Below, piece by piece: positions 1 to 9,202 of a stretch of 64,000 nt of DNA. The translations under genes and the position numbers were made by a program. Where the stretch lies: NCBI GenBank assembly GCA_002368155.1, contig AP018180.1, positions 2,513,947 to 2,577,946 on the forward strand, written 5' to 3'. The number at the start of each line of letters is the position of its first letter. Positions within the stretch are counted from its first letter, which is position 1. Under the pieces are notes generated by a model that worked only from the letters and a program-made list of their open reading frames with translations, did no database searches and was not told where the DNA came from. The DNA comes from Nostoc carneum NIES-2107. GTDB taxonomy: Bacteria > Cyanobacteriota > Cyanobacteriia > Cyanobacteriales > Nostocaceae.

Positions 1-231
1 TGCGCTTCCCACTTCTGCGGATACCATAACTGCGGTATAACGTCCACTGGCGGTAAGTTGTTGCGCTAGTGCTAGCATTGCGGTAGTTTTACCTGTTTGT
101 CGCGGTGCGTGAACGACAAAATAACTCTCTTGTTCGATTAGCACCTCCAAGTCAGGTAGCCGACTGGTAGCGGATAGCATGTAGTGTTTGTCGGGGTTAC
201 AGGGCCCAGCAGTGTTGAACCAGCGAGACAT
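1..231 (-). CDS. P-loop (AAA/STAND-like) ATPase, 5' part only
   Basis: The reverse strand is open from an ATG at 231 to the left edge (77 codons), so the gene is cut by the window. The N-terminus carries an FNTAGPCNPDKHYM stretch and then a Walker A motif (APRQTGKTT) at about residues 46-54, followed by a helix and a strand ending in AVMVSAEVG. This arrangement matches a family of stand-alone bacterial ATP-binding proteins that open with a phrase like 'FNTAGP' and carry the P-loop about 45 residues in; the cellular role of that family is not established. It is divergent from the ATPase at 733. The start is supported by the conserved N-terminal phrase rather than by a clear ribosome site. Confidence 0.7.
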   Translation of the reverse strand, partial: MSRWFNTAGPCNPDKHYMLSATSRLPDLEVLIEQESYFVVHAPRQTGKTTAMLALAQQLTASGRYTAVMVSAEVGSA

Positions 232-293
232 GAAATGTTGGCGGATAGCGGACACTTTGAGTTTAGACGATTTTGGAGTTGGGGATGGGAAGA

Positions 294-419
294 CAATACT
301 TTTCGGTTAAGGGGAAAAGGGGAATGGGAAAAGGGAAAGAAACAACCTTTCACCTTTAACTTTGAACCTTTTTCCCAAAAGCTATTTTGAGTTCAAAACA
401 CTTAACCGAGTAGTATTGG
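294..419. mobile_element. MITE family A, copy 1 (126 bp)
   Basis: The element begins CAATACTTTTCGGTTAAG and ends with the inverse of CAATACTACTCGGTTAAG, so the 18-bp terminal inverted repeats match at 16 positions. The inside is purine-rich (runs of GGGGAAAAGG) and codes for nothing. A copy of exactly the same length lies at 9931-10056 and a shorter one at 27433-27543. No target-site duplication is recognisable around this copy, which suggests it is the oldest of the three. Confidence 0.8.
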
Positions 420-484
420 ATTTAGTAACATCTGGCATTTTGGCGAAACATCGCCGTGCTATCTCAACGCAAGCCGATGCAATG

Positions 485-568
485 TTAATGTATTGCCTTA
501 CATTGTTAATGCATTGCCCTACATTGCCAATGTATTGGTTTACATTGTTAATGCATTGCCCTGCAAAA
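485..568. repeat. 21-bp tandem repeat, four units
   Basis: Four consecutive 21-mers are seen, for example TTAATGCATTGCCCTACATTG-type units that alternate with CCAATGTATTGG-type units, giving a 42-bp higher-order unit. The same 42-bp pattern is amplified seven-fold at 42005-42298, so the two loci are related. Frames stay open across it because 21 is a multiple of three; this alone does not make it coding. Confidence 0.75.
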
Positions 569-732
569 ATTTAACTTGCCTGTGAGACCCTGGAATTTTG
601 AAGCTGTCTTGAGTTGAGGAATTGGCGATCGCAATTTTACATATAGAAAATGAAAATTAACAGTATATTTTCGGAAATACGTAACAATAGTTTTGTATAA
701 ACTAGCTAAGAAGCCTTGTTACGAGGTATTTG

Positions 733-2160
733 ATGACACTAGATTTACAAAAGTTTTATCAGGCGTGTAACCCTAGCAAAACCTTGGCAGTGGAGAACGC
801 CGAGGATCGGAAATACTATATTGATTTCTCTTCAGTTCGTGGTGGCAAAATTATTGATGAGTTAAAAGAGAACATCATCTTTTTTTCACCTAATGAGCCT
901 ACCTGTGAATTATTTACAGGTCACATTGGTTGCGGTAAGTCTACGGAATTACTCAGACTCAAAGCTGAATTAGAAGCAGCTGGCTTTCATGTGGTTTATT
1001 TTGAGTCGAGTCAAGACTTAGAAATGGGTGATGTTGATATTGGAGATATTTTACTCGCGATCGCCCGCCGAGTGAGTGAAAGTCTCGATAGCTTAGAAAA
1101 ATTAGATATGCCTGAACCCCAAGGATTGAAAAGAATTCTGCAAGGAGCCGCTAAACTGTTGATGACAGAAATTGAGGTTTCAGCAGAAGCCACAATTCCT
1201 GGTATTGCTAAAGTTGCAGCTAGCACTGATGGGAAGTTTTCTGCGGAAGCCACAATTTTAGGTATAGGAGAACTAAAAGCCAGCGAGAAAGAAGGAGTAT
1301 CACTGGTAGCCGCAGGTATTGGCAAGATTTCTGCCAAAGCCAAAAATAGTCCTGAACTTCGCAGCAAATTGAGAGAATATCTTGGCCCCCGCACCAAAGG
1401 TATTTTAGATGTCATTAACGAAGAATTGCTGCTACCTGCCACAACGCAACTCCAACAACGGGATAAAAAAGGATTAGTGGTAATTGTTGATAATCTTGAT
1501 CGCGTTGAGACTACTGCTAAATCTTGGGGACGACCGCAGCCAGAATATCTATTTATAGATCGGGGAGAACAATTAACTCAACTTAAGTGCCATGTATTGT
1601 ACACCATGCCTTTAGAGTTGATGTTTTCTAATGACTTGAGTCGGCTAACACAGCGATTTACGGTGCATCCAAAAGTATTACCAATGGTGCCAGTAAAATT
1701 ACGTGATGGTAGCGAATGTAGTGAAGGTATGGCACTATTGCGACAAATGGTGTTAGCAAGAGCTTTTCCCGAAGTAGAACCGGAAAAGAGACTGGCTTTA
1801 ATTACAGAGGTATTTGATACACCAGACACATTAAATCGATTATGCTGTGTCAGTGGTGGTCATGTTCGTGAATTACTCAGGCTACTCAACGACTGGATTA
1901 AAAAGGAACGAAAATTACCTTTGTCTGGTGAAACTTTAGAAACTGTGATTAGAGCTTATTGTAATCAAATGACTTTAGCTATCACAGATAACGAGTGGGA
2001 ATTGCTGCGCCAAGTCCAACAGCGAAAATGGGTGAGTGGCGATGAAGGCTACCGAGTGTTGGTACACAGTCGATTTGTCTATGAGTACCGCGACACTCAC
2101 GGATCATGGTTTGAAGTTAATCCGATTTTGGCAGAAGCATCAGGCTTAAACCAAGTTTAG
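733..2160 (+). CDS. P-loop ATPase, partner of the adjacent STAND gene
   Basis: A soluble 475-residue protein. Walker A (GHIGCGKST) lies near residues 63-71 and a Walker B-like strand (LVVIVDNLDR) near 250-259, so ATP binding is likely. Residues about 145-200 hold a degenerate three-fold repeat around 'SAEATI.GI'. The C-terminal part (about 400-475) is predicted helical and may be a winged-helix-like tail; I do not recognise a named effector domain. The ATG at 733 is preferred over the TTG at 730 because GAGG sits 6 bases before it. It is followed after 53 bp by a giant STAND gene in the same direction, so the two probably form an operon. The specific function is unknown; a regulatory or defence NTPase role is inference. 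Confidence 0.75.
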   Translation: MTLDLQKFYQACNPSKTLAVENAEDRKYYIDFSSVRGGKIIDELKENIIFFSPNEPTCELFTGHIGCGKSTELLRLKAELEAAGFHVVYFESSQDLEMGDVDIGDILLAIARRVSESLDSLEKLDMPEPQGLKRILQGAAKLLMTEIEVSAEATIPGIAKVAASTDGKFSAEATILGIGELKASEKEGVSLVAAGIGKISAKAKNSPELRSKLREYLGPRTKGILDVINEELLLPATTQLQQRDKKGLVVIVDNLDRVETTAKSWGRPQPEYLFIDRGEQLTQLKCHVLYTMPLELMFSNDLSRLTQRFTVHPKVLPMVPVKLRDGSECSEGMALLRQMVLARAFPEVEPEKRLALITEVFDTPDTLNRLCCVSGGHVRELLRLLNDWIKKERKLPLSGETLETVIRAYCNQMTLAITDNEWELLRQVQQRKWVSGDEGYRVLVHSRFVYEYRDTHGSWFEVNPILAEASGLNQV

Positions 2161-2213
2161 ATTTTCCTGAGCATTCACCAGTAAATATTTCCCAAGATTT
2201 AGCTTTACATAGT

Positions 2214-5200
2214 ATGCAAGAAGCGCACAGGCTGGAAACGGATAACGAAAATTCTGTACAAGAATTAGCATGGGCGATCGCAACTTCTCAAGGAGAATTT
2301 TCTTTAATTTTGGCGCTTTGTAATGCAGGGAGTTTGCAAAAAGCTTTCAGCCAACGCTTACAAGCATCTTGTTCACAACAAATTCGGGAAATAGTTTTGG
2401 ATAAGTCTGTCAAAACATTTTTTCAGACTATCCAAAACTCACTGGGTGAAGAACAACCACAAGCATTGATAGTATCTGGTTTAGAGTCTGTCACTCACCT
2501 TGAGCAAGTGTTGACAGCTGCTAACCAAGTAAGAGAAGAATTTCGCAAAAATTTTCATTTCCCCTTAGTGGTTTGGGTAACGGATGAAGTATTGCAAAAA
2601 CTGATGCGATTAGCACCAGATTTACATAGTTGGGCGACAACAGTTGAATTTGCGATCGCGACAGATGATTTAATTAATTTCATCCAACAAACTGCTGATG
2701 ATGTTTTTACCAAAGTATTAGAAGCTGGCGCAGGAAGATATCTCGACAGTACCGCGCTAAATTTGCAAGTTGGTTCACCACGTCGCATTGAATTAGAGTC
2801 AGCCAGAATTGAACTGCAAAATCGCAAAGTTGCATTAAAGCCAGAGTTAGAAGCAAGTTTAGAATTTGTGCTAGGTCGAGCTTTTTCTGGTTCAATGGAA
2901 CAGTCGCGACAACATTACGAGCGCAGTTTAAAACTTTTTACCGAGCAATCCTTATCTCTGTCAACCCTAGAACGTCAGGGTTGTGTACATTACTCCCTTG
3001 GTGTGTGGTGGGGTACATACGCAGTATTACATCATGCTGAACAGAATAATGCTTATCGTCAGGCCGAAGCTTACTTACAACAATGTATTCAGGTATTTGA
3101 GCAAGCTAATCGCCAAGACTTAGTAGCTAAATTTATCAACGCTTTGGGGTTAACACTACAACAACTCCAGCAATGGGAAGAATTAGAAACTGTTGCTAAC
3201 AAAGCATTAGCATTACATCAAACCTACCCCAATCAATTTAAACTAGCGAGAGCTTATGGATTTTTGGCTGAAGTCGCAATTGCAAAAACAGCTTGGCTAG
3301 AAGCAAAACAAGCGGCTGAACAAGCGCTTTATCTTGTCGATACTGTGCAAATAGATGAGTCTGAAGCTCAATCTCCAGCAATCAAAGCAGATTTAGATTG
3401 GGAGAAGTCCTATCATCGGGGTTGGTATTTATTTGCGCTAGCGCGATCGCAATCTGCACTCAATCAACCAGAAGCAGCAATACAAACTTTAGAAAATGCT
3501 AGAGCCGAAACTAAAGCTCAATACGATCCACAGCTTTACATTCACATATTAGCTGAGTTACGCGACACCTATTTTAAAAAAGGTGAATATTTTACGGCAT
3601 TTCATATTAAACAACAGCAGCGTTCAATTGAACAGCAGTATGGTTTCCGTGCTTTTATTGGTGCAGGTAGATTGCAAGCACAACAAACGGTGAATAACCC
3701 TGCTTTACCATCCGTTGAACAACAAACAACTATAGCTACAGAAATTGCTGCTTCTGGAAGGCAACAAGATATTGATCGCCTGATAGAACGCATGGGTCGG
3801 TCTGACCATAAACTAACAGTAATTTATGGACAATCCGGTGTAGGCAAAAGTTCAATTTTACAGGCTGGTTTAATACCAACCTTAAAACAAAAATCGATTG
3901 GTACTCGAGATGTTTTACCTGTTTTACAACAAGTTTATACTGATTGGACTCGAGAGCTTGGTAATCGTTTACAAGAAGCGCTCTCTGATTTAATTCCTTC
4001 CAATCATTGTTACGCAATAGAAGGTGCAAAAGCTATCTTCAAACAATTGCACCACAATGATGCTGATAACCTACTCACAGTTCTTATATTTGATCAATTT
4101 GAAGAATTTTTCTTTGTTTATAGAGATCCAAAACAAAGACAATCTTTTTATAATTTTTTAAATGAATGCTTAGATATACCTTTTGTAAAAATAATCTTGT
4201 CATTACGTGAAGATTATTTACATTACTTGTTAGAATGTAATAATCGCCTTGCAGATTTCGATGTTATCAGCAACAATATTTTAGATAAAAATATTCTTTA
4301 CTATTTAGGAAACTTTTCAATCAATGACACTAAATTAATTATTAATAATTTAATAATTAAAACTCAACTTTTTTTAGAAGAATCATTAATTGATAGTTTG
4401 TTAAGAGATTTATCTAGAGATTTAGGGGAAGTACGCCCAATTGAATTGCAAGTAGTAGGAACAAGACTACAAACTGAAAAAATCATAAAATTAAAACAAT
4501 ATCAGCAATTTGGGCCAAAAGAAAAATTAGTTGAGCGTTTTTTAGAAGAAATTGTTAAAGACTGTGGTTCTGAAAATGAACGTGCAGCCCAACTAATTTT
4601 GTATTTATTAACGGATGAAAATAATACCAGACCTCTCAAAACTCTTGCTGAGTTAGCAAAAGATTTAGCTGTAGAAGCTCATAAGTTAGATTTTTTGATA
4701 GAGATGTTAGTTGGGTCAGGTTTAGTTTTTCGTATACCAGAATCTCCTAATGACCGTTATCAACTAGTACATGATTATCTAGTGCAATTTATCCGAAAAC
4801 AAAGAGGAGCAGAAATACTAGCAGAATTAGAAAAAGAGAAAGAACAACGTAAGCTTGCTGAAGCTAGACTTAATCAAGTTCTAAGACGGCGAAAAATCGA
4901 CATAGTTGTAATGCTATTATTAGCAACTATGGCGGTAACAATAGCAATGTTATGGTGGCAGGCAGATTTACAAAAAAGAGTCGCCATTCGCCAAACTTTA
5001 CTAGCAGAAAAAAGCGAAACCAATTTTAAAATAAGTAATATCGCTGCTTCTAGTACAGTTTTATTTGCCTCTAACAAAGAGTTTGATGCCTTACTAGAAA
5101 GTTTGCGGGCTTGGAAAAGCCTCAAACAGTCAGAAGATATTCAAGCAGATACAAAGATGCGAGTTGTCACAGCCCTACAACAGGCTGTTTATGGCATCAA

Positions 5201-7100
5201 AGAAAAAAATCGTTTAGAGGGGCACGAAGATATCGTCTGGGGTGTCACTTTCAGCCCAGACGGTCAATTATTGGCTTCAGGTAGTACAGATCAGACTGTA
5301 AAAGTCTGGCGAACTGACGGAACTTTACTCCAAACTCTCAGGGGTCATAGCAACGCTGTTACTAGCTTAAGTTTTAGTCCAGATGGTCAAACCTTAGCTT
5401 CCGCCAGTCTGGATAAAACCGTAAAAATTTGGCATAAAAATGTACTTACAGGCTTATTTGACCCAGAACCATACACAAACTTGCAAGGGCATGGAGATTG
5501 GATTTATAGCGTCAGTTTCAGCCCAGATGGTGAGATGTTAGCTACTGGTAGTAAGGACGCAACAATTAAACTCTGGCGCAAGGATGGTACTTTATTAAAA
5601 ATTCTCAGGGGACATCAAGGATGGGTTAACTGGTTAACCTTCAGTCCAGATGGAAAATTTATTGCTTCAGCAAGTGAAGACAAAACTGTCAAAATTTGGC
5701 GACCAGATGGGAGTTTAGTTACCACTTTGCAGGGACATCGCAAGGGTGTAACTGCTGTAGCTTTCAGCCCCAATGGTCAAGTACTGGTGTCTGGCGGTAG
5801 AGATCAGATCATACAAATTTGGCACAAAGAGCGTAATAGTAATAAAAACAGCTTTGATTTTCGCCCTGGCAAAACTTTGCAGGAACATCATAAAAAGATT
5901 TGGAGCCTGAATTTTAGCCCCGATAGTCAAAAATTTGCTTCTGGCAGTGACGATAACACAATCAATCTCTGGAGCGCCACGGGTAGCTTACTCAACACCT
6001 TTAGACATAGTGATTCTGTTGCTAGTGTGGCTTTCAGCCCAGATAACAAACTGCTAGCATCAGCTAGTTATGATAAAAGCGTCAAGTTGTGGCGTTTAGA
6101 TGCTCCAGCAATACCTGTTCTCACAGGTCATACGAGAAGAGTTTTAAGCGTAGCCTGGAGTCCAGATGGTCAAATGTTGGCTTCCGGGAGTCGTGATCAT
6201 ACTGTGAAACTGTGGCGACGTGAAGCTAGAAATGGAGCGGTAGAAACTAAACTCTACAAAACTCTGCTCGGCCACACAGATAAAGTTCCCAGTGTGAGTT
6301 TTGATCCCTTAGGTGAAATATTAGCTTCAGCCAGTTATGACAAAACTGTCAAACTTTGGCGGCGCGATGGAACTTTAATCAGGACGCTACAGGGGCATAC
6401 TGATAGTGTGATGAGCGTCAATTTTAGTCCAGACGGACAGTTGTTAGCCTCAGCGAGTAAAGATAAGACAGTGAAACTTTGGCATCGTGATGGTCGCTTG
6501 CTGACAACTTTAGTAGGACATAATGGTTGGGTGAATAGTGTCAATTTCAGCCCAGATGGTCAGCTTCTAGCAACTGCGAGTGACGACAAAACCATCAAAC
6601 TCTGGCGCAGGGATGGGACTTTGTTGAAAACTTTTTCGCCTCAAGAGAGCTGGGTTTTAGGTGTCAGCTTTAGCCCCACTGAACAGTTACTAGCTTCTGC
6701 TAGCTGGGATAACACTGTGAAGTTATGGCGGCAAGATGGGAAGTTGTTGAAAACCATGTTAAAAGGCTATAGCGATAGTGTTAACGCTGTTACCTTCAGC
6801 CCCAATGGAGAATTGCTTGCTGCTGCTAGTTATGACAAAACAGTCAAACTCTGGAGCCGTGAGGGTAAACTGATTCAAATCCTCACTGGGCATCAGAGTG
6901 CTGTATTAACTGTCAGTTTCAGTCCTGATGGTCAAACATTGGCCTCTGCTGGCGACGACGACACAATTATTCTGTGGAATTTGAATCTTGATGATTTAGT
7001 ACAAAGGGGTTGTCATTGGGTTAGTGATTATCTCAAGCACGACCGCAATGTTGACGAGAGCGATCGCCATCTCTGTGACGACATCTACAACAAAAAATAA
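2214..7100 (+). CDS. TPR-STAND NTPase with membrane segment and 14 WD40 repeats
   Basis: A 1628-residue multidomain protein. Residues 1-200 look like a degenerate NTPase-type domain with an 'LVVWVTDEVL...APDLHSW' phrase seen in other bacterial TPR-NTPase proteins; about 215-500 are helical TPR-like repeats; a STAND NTPase follows with Walker A GQSGVGKSS near 538-546 and Walker B LLTVLIFDQFEEF near 619-631. One hydrophobic segment lies near 895-917. From about residue 1000 there are fourteen WD40 units, enough for two seven-bladed propellers. STAND proteins act as ligand-triggered switches with the repeats as sensor. An effector domain is not obvious. The ATG at 2214 has no good ribosome site, and the same frame is open upstream into the preceding gene, so the start is uncertain and coupling to that gene is possible. 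Confidence 0.85.
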   Translation: MQEAHRLETDNENSVQELAWAIATSQGEFSLILALCNAGSLQKAFSQRLQASCSQQIREIVLDKSVKTFFQTIQNSLGEEQPQALIVSGLESVTHLEQVLTAANQVREEFRKNFHFPLVVWVTDEVLQKLMRLAPDLHSWATTVEFAIATDDLINFIQQTADDVFTKVLEAGAGRYLDSTALNLQVGSPRRIELESARIELQNRKVALKPELEASLEFVLGRAFSGSMEQSRQHYERSLKLFTEQSLSLSTLERQGCVHYSLGVWWGTYAVLHHAEQNNAYRQAEAYLQQCIQVFEQANRQDLVAKFINALGLTLQQLQQWEELETVANKALALHQTYPNQFKLARAYGFLAEVAIAKTAWLEAKQAAEQALYLVDTVQIDESEAQSPAIKADLDWEKSYHRGWYLFALARSQSALNQPEAAIQTLENARAETKAQYDPQLYIHILAELRDTYFKKGEYFTAFHIKQQQRSIEQQYGFRAFIGAGRLQAQQTVNNPALPSVEQQTTIATEIAASGRQQDIDRLIERMGRSDHKLTVIYGQSGVGKSSILQAGLIPTLKQKSIGTRDVLPVLQQVYTDWTRELGNRLQEALSDLIPSNHCYAIEGAKAIFKQLHHNDADNLLTVLIFDQFEEFFFVYRDPKQRQSFYNFLNECLDIPFVKIILSLREDYLHYLLECNNRLADFDVISNNILDKNILYYLGNFSINDTKLIINNLIIKTQLFLEESLIDSLLRDLSRDLGEVRPIELQVVGTRLQTEKIIKLKQYQQFGPKEKLVERFLEEIVKDCGSENERAAQLILYLLTDENNTRPLKTLAELAKDLAVEAHKLDFLIEMLVGSGLVFRIPESPNDRYQLVHDYLVQFIRKQRGAEILAELEKEKEQRKLAEARLNQVLRRRKIDIVVMLLLATMAVTIAMLWWQADLQKRVAIRQTLLAEKSETNFKISNIAASSTVLFASNKEFDALLESLRAWKSLKQSEDIQADTKMRVVTALQQAVYGIKEKNRLEGHEDIVWGVTFSPDGQLLASGSTDQTVKVWRTDGTLLQTLRGHSNAVTSLSFSPDGQTLASASLDKTVKIWHKNVLTGLFDPEPYTNLQGHGDWIYSVSFSPDGEMLATGSKDATIKLWRKDGTLLKILRGHQGWVNWLTFSPDGKFIASASEDKTVKIWRPDGSLVTTLQGHRKGVTAVAFSPNGQVLVSGGRDQIIQIWHKERNSNKNSFDFRPGKTLQEHHKKIWSLNFSPDSQKFASGSDDNTINLWSATGSLLNTFRHSDSVASVAFSPDNKLLASASYDKSVKLWRLDAPAIPVLTGHTRRVLSVAWSPDGQMLASGSRDHTVKLWRREARNGAVETKLYKTLLGHTDKVPSVSFDPLGEILASASYDKTVKLWRRDGTLIRTLQGHTDSVMSVNFSPDGQLLASASKDKTVKLWHRDGRLLTTLVGHNGWVNSVNFSPDGQLLATASDDKTIKLWRRDGTLLKTFSPQESWVLGVSFSPTEQLLASASWDNTVKLWRQDGKLLKTMLKGYSDSVNAVTFSPNGELLAAASYDKTVKLWSREGKLIQILTGHQSAVLTVSFSPDGQTLASAGDDDTIILWNLNLDDLVQRGCHWVSDYLKHDRNVDESDRHLCDDIYNKK

Positions 7101-7374
7101 AACTGTGCATAAGACAAAATTGATCAATGCAACAACTTGATTAGGCTAACAATACTCAAAGTGCGATCGCCTGAACGCCAACCTATCTCCTCTACGGCTG
7201 ATGTCGGCAATAAATATTTACACTGAGTATATTTAAACCAATGTTTAATAATAGTATTTAGCTACTGTAATTGCATTCAGCAACGCTAAGTAAACAAAAG
7301 TTACAGAAATCAGGAAAATGACCTGTAGCCAGTGATGCAAGTATGTAGCCTGTCACCATATAGTATTGCAGTGA

Positions 7375-8952
7375 GTGGATACCGTGGTACCAGAGAATCA
7401 TCGCGATCTATCAATAGCCCGCGAGCAAATGCTGCAAAATCTCCTGCAAATAGAAGACTTAGCAGCAGTACAAGAACGTAAGCGCATTGCTCGAGAAATT
7501 CATGATTCTTTAGGGAACGCCCTGACAACTCTTAATGTGCAGCTGCAAACAGCGCACAAACTTTGGAATATCGACCATACCCTAGCGGAAAAGTATTTAC
7601 TAGAAGCCCAACGTCTAGGTGCGATCGCTATTCAAGAAGTGCGCCAAACTGTCAAAAGTATGCGCGAGGTTGTACCTCTAGAGCAACCATTAACCGAACT
7701 GATAGATTCTTTAATCCAAAATTTTTATCAAGTTACAGGTATTTCACCTGCTACCAATATTGACATACCTGTATCTTTAGCGCCGGAAGTAGCTAAAACT
7801 CTCTACAGAATTATCCAAGAAGCTTTGACAAATATTTGTAAATATGCAGAAGCCACAAAAGTAGAAATTAATCTCACTCACACCTCGGAAAATTTGTCCC
7901 TGATCATCCAAGACAACGGCAAAGGATTCAAAATTTCGCAAAACCGCAGTGGATTTGGACTGCAAGGGATGCAAGAACGGGTATCAGCTTTAAAAGGGAA
8001 TTTTAATATTGATACAGAACCAGGATATGGCTGTTGGATTGTGGTTAATTTGCCTTTGGAACAGGAAAAAGTTCTTAGACAGCCAAGCAAAGAACCAGAA
8101 TATAGTTTACAAACTGCTAATCAAACTTCAATTGCAGAGGCTTATGCTATAGAAGAATTTAATTTACAAATCACTGAGACAATTTCTGAGACAACTCGAA
8201 TTCAAGAACTTTCTGCATTAGAGTTTGATTTAAAATCACTGGATACAACTTTACTGCGAATAATTCCCAAACAAAATTTAAATTTAGAATTACCCGATAC
8301 AGTTCCCATTGCAGAGAACCATCAGCAGGAAAGTTTTGATTGGGAACAAGAAATTATGTTTCCATCTCCGGTGCCAATTGCAGAAGCAGAAATTGAGCCG
8401 GAGCATTCACTTTGTGACAATAAATTTATTATTCAAGTTGTACAGGCTTTAGCTGAATTTATCGGCCCGATAGCTGATTATCTAGTGCAAAAGCTGTTGC
8501 AATCTTACCCTGATATTTCTCAAGAAGAACTTATCGAAATATTGGCATCAGAATTATCTGAAAATAATTCCATATTGCCAATGTTTAATCATCAGGAAAT
8601 TATAGATAAACTATCTGTACATCGTGAGCCTGATAATTCAAGTGAGTTGAGCCAGCAACCAAACTTGGTAATCAAGAAATCTTGGGTTCATTCTGAAGTT
8701 CAATCAACACCAAACAATGTACCTATCAATTCTTCAGATACAGATGAACAATTTATTTCTGCAAGCTTTTTATGTCAATGCGAGCATAGATTAGCTGAAA
8801 TCATTGGGCCAATGGCAACTTTTATTGTGAAAAAAGTTGCCAAATCTTCTGAAAGAATTTCTCGTGCGGAACTCATAACAATGTTAGCGGCAGAAATTCC
8901 CGAACCTGGCAAAGCTGAGCAATTTCAGCAGCATCTACTTTCTCAAAATTGA
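7375..8952 (+). CDS. NarL-family sensor histidine kinase with unusual C-terminal tail
   Basis: A 525-residue cytoplasmic kinase. The dimerisation/phosphoacceptor helix is at about residues 38-105, with the acceptor His in ERKRIAREIHDSLGNALT (HisKA_3 type). The ATPase domain spans about 135-225, with an N box around EALTNICKYAEA and a G box IIQDNGKGF, then GFGLQGMQERV. There is no N-terminal sensor or membrane segment. The last 290 residues are not typical of the family: they hold two related ~45-residue modules, each with an IGP(I/M)A motif (near residues 362 and 480), separated by acidic linkers. The start is GTG. The gene converges with a NarL-type response regulator at 9203, the likely phosphotransfer partner. 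The input signal is unknown. Confidence 0.88.
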   Translation: MDTVVPENHRDLSIAREQMLQNLLQIEDLAAVQERKRIAREIHDSLGNALTTLNVQLQTAHKLWNIDHTLAEKYLLEAQRLGAIAIQEVRQTVKSMREVVPLEQPLTELIDSLIQNFYQVTGISPATNIDIPVSLAPEVAKTLYRIIQEALTNICKYAEATKVEINLTHTSENLSLIIQDNGKGFKISQNRSGFGLQGMQERVSALKGNFNIDTEPGYGCWIVVNLPLEQEKVLRQPSKEPEYSLQTANQTSIAEAYAIEEFNLQITETISETTRIQELSALEFDLKSLDTTLLRIIPKQNLNLELPDTVPIAENHQQESFDWEQEIMFPSPVPIAEAEIEPEHSLCDNKFIIQVVQALAEFIGPIADYLVQKLLQSYPDISQEELIEILASELSENNSILPMFNHQEIIDKLSVHREPDNSSELSQQPNLVIKKSWVHSEVQSTPNNVPINSSDTDEQFISASFLCQCEHRLAEIIGPMATFIVKKVAKSSERISRAELITMLAAEIPEPGKAEQFQQHLLSQN

Positions 8953-8979
8953 GAATTGCTTGTGATGTAATTTTGCAAT

Positions 8980-9006
8980 GTAGGATGCGTTAATAACGCA
9001 TCCTAC
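8980..9006. repeat. GTAGGATGCGTTA palindrome
   Basis: A perfect 13-bp inverted repeat with a one-base centre sits 28 bp after the kinase stop codon. The GATGCGTTA...TAACGCATC theme recurs at 9112-9138, 29355-29388 and 60541-60570, so this is a dispersed palindromic repeat. Transcripts would fold here, but there is no U-run, so it is not a clear intrinsic terminator. Confidence 0.7.
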
Positions 9007-9008
9007 CT

Positions 9009-9103
9009 TATACAAAAAAATGTGAAAGATTGTAGGAGCAAGGCATTGCCTTGCCCTCTAGAATATATTGATGTGTCGCAAACATTATTTGATTTTGTAA
9101 TAT
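9009..9103 (-). mobile_element. MITE family B, copy 1 (decayed ends)
   Basis: It matches the ~100-bp family B element over its whole length, including the central GCAAGGCATTGCCTTGC hairpin and the ATATATTGATGTGTCGC arm. Both terminal inverted repeats are degraded (TATACAAAAAAA and GATTTTGTAATAT in place of ATACCAATTTGAA and its inverse). It is non-coding. Confidence 0.75.
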
Positions 9104-9111
9104 AAAATATA

Positions 9112-9138
9112 GATGCGTTACGCTGGCGCTAACGCATC
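9112..9138. repeat. GATGCGTTA palindrome
   Basis: GATGCGTTA and TAACGCATC flank a short GC-rich centre. It belongs to the same palindromic repeat class as 8980-9006. Confidence 0.6.
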
Positions 9139-9202
9139 CTACAATTGAGATTTTTTGAGCATTTAAATCGGATTATTAGATACAAATCGCTATATATGAA
9201 TA

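Larger units (their letters stand above)
232..732. other. Intergenic region with two repeats, no gene seen
   Basis: This 501-bp gap between two divergent ATPase genes holds a 126-bp inverted-repeat element (294-419) and four 21-bp tandem units (485-568), both listed separately. Short open frames here are by-products of those repeats. TATAAA at 696-701 is a possible -10 box for the gene at 733; no convincing -35 partner is visible. Confidence 0.6.
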
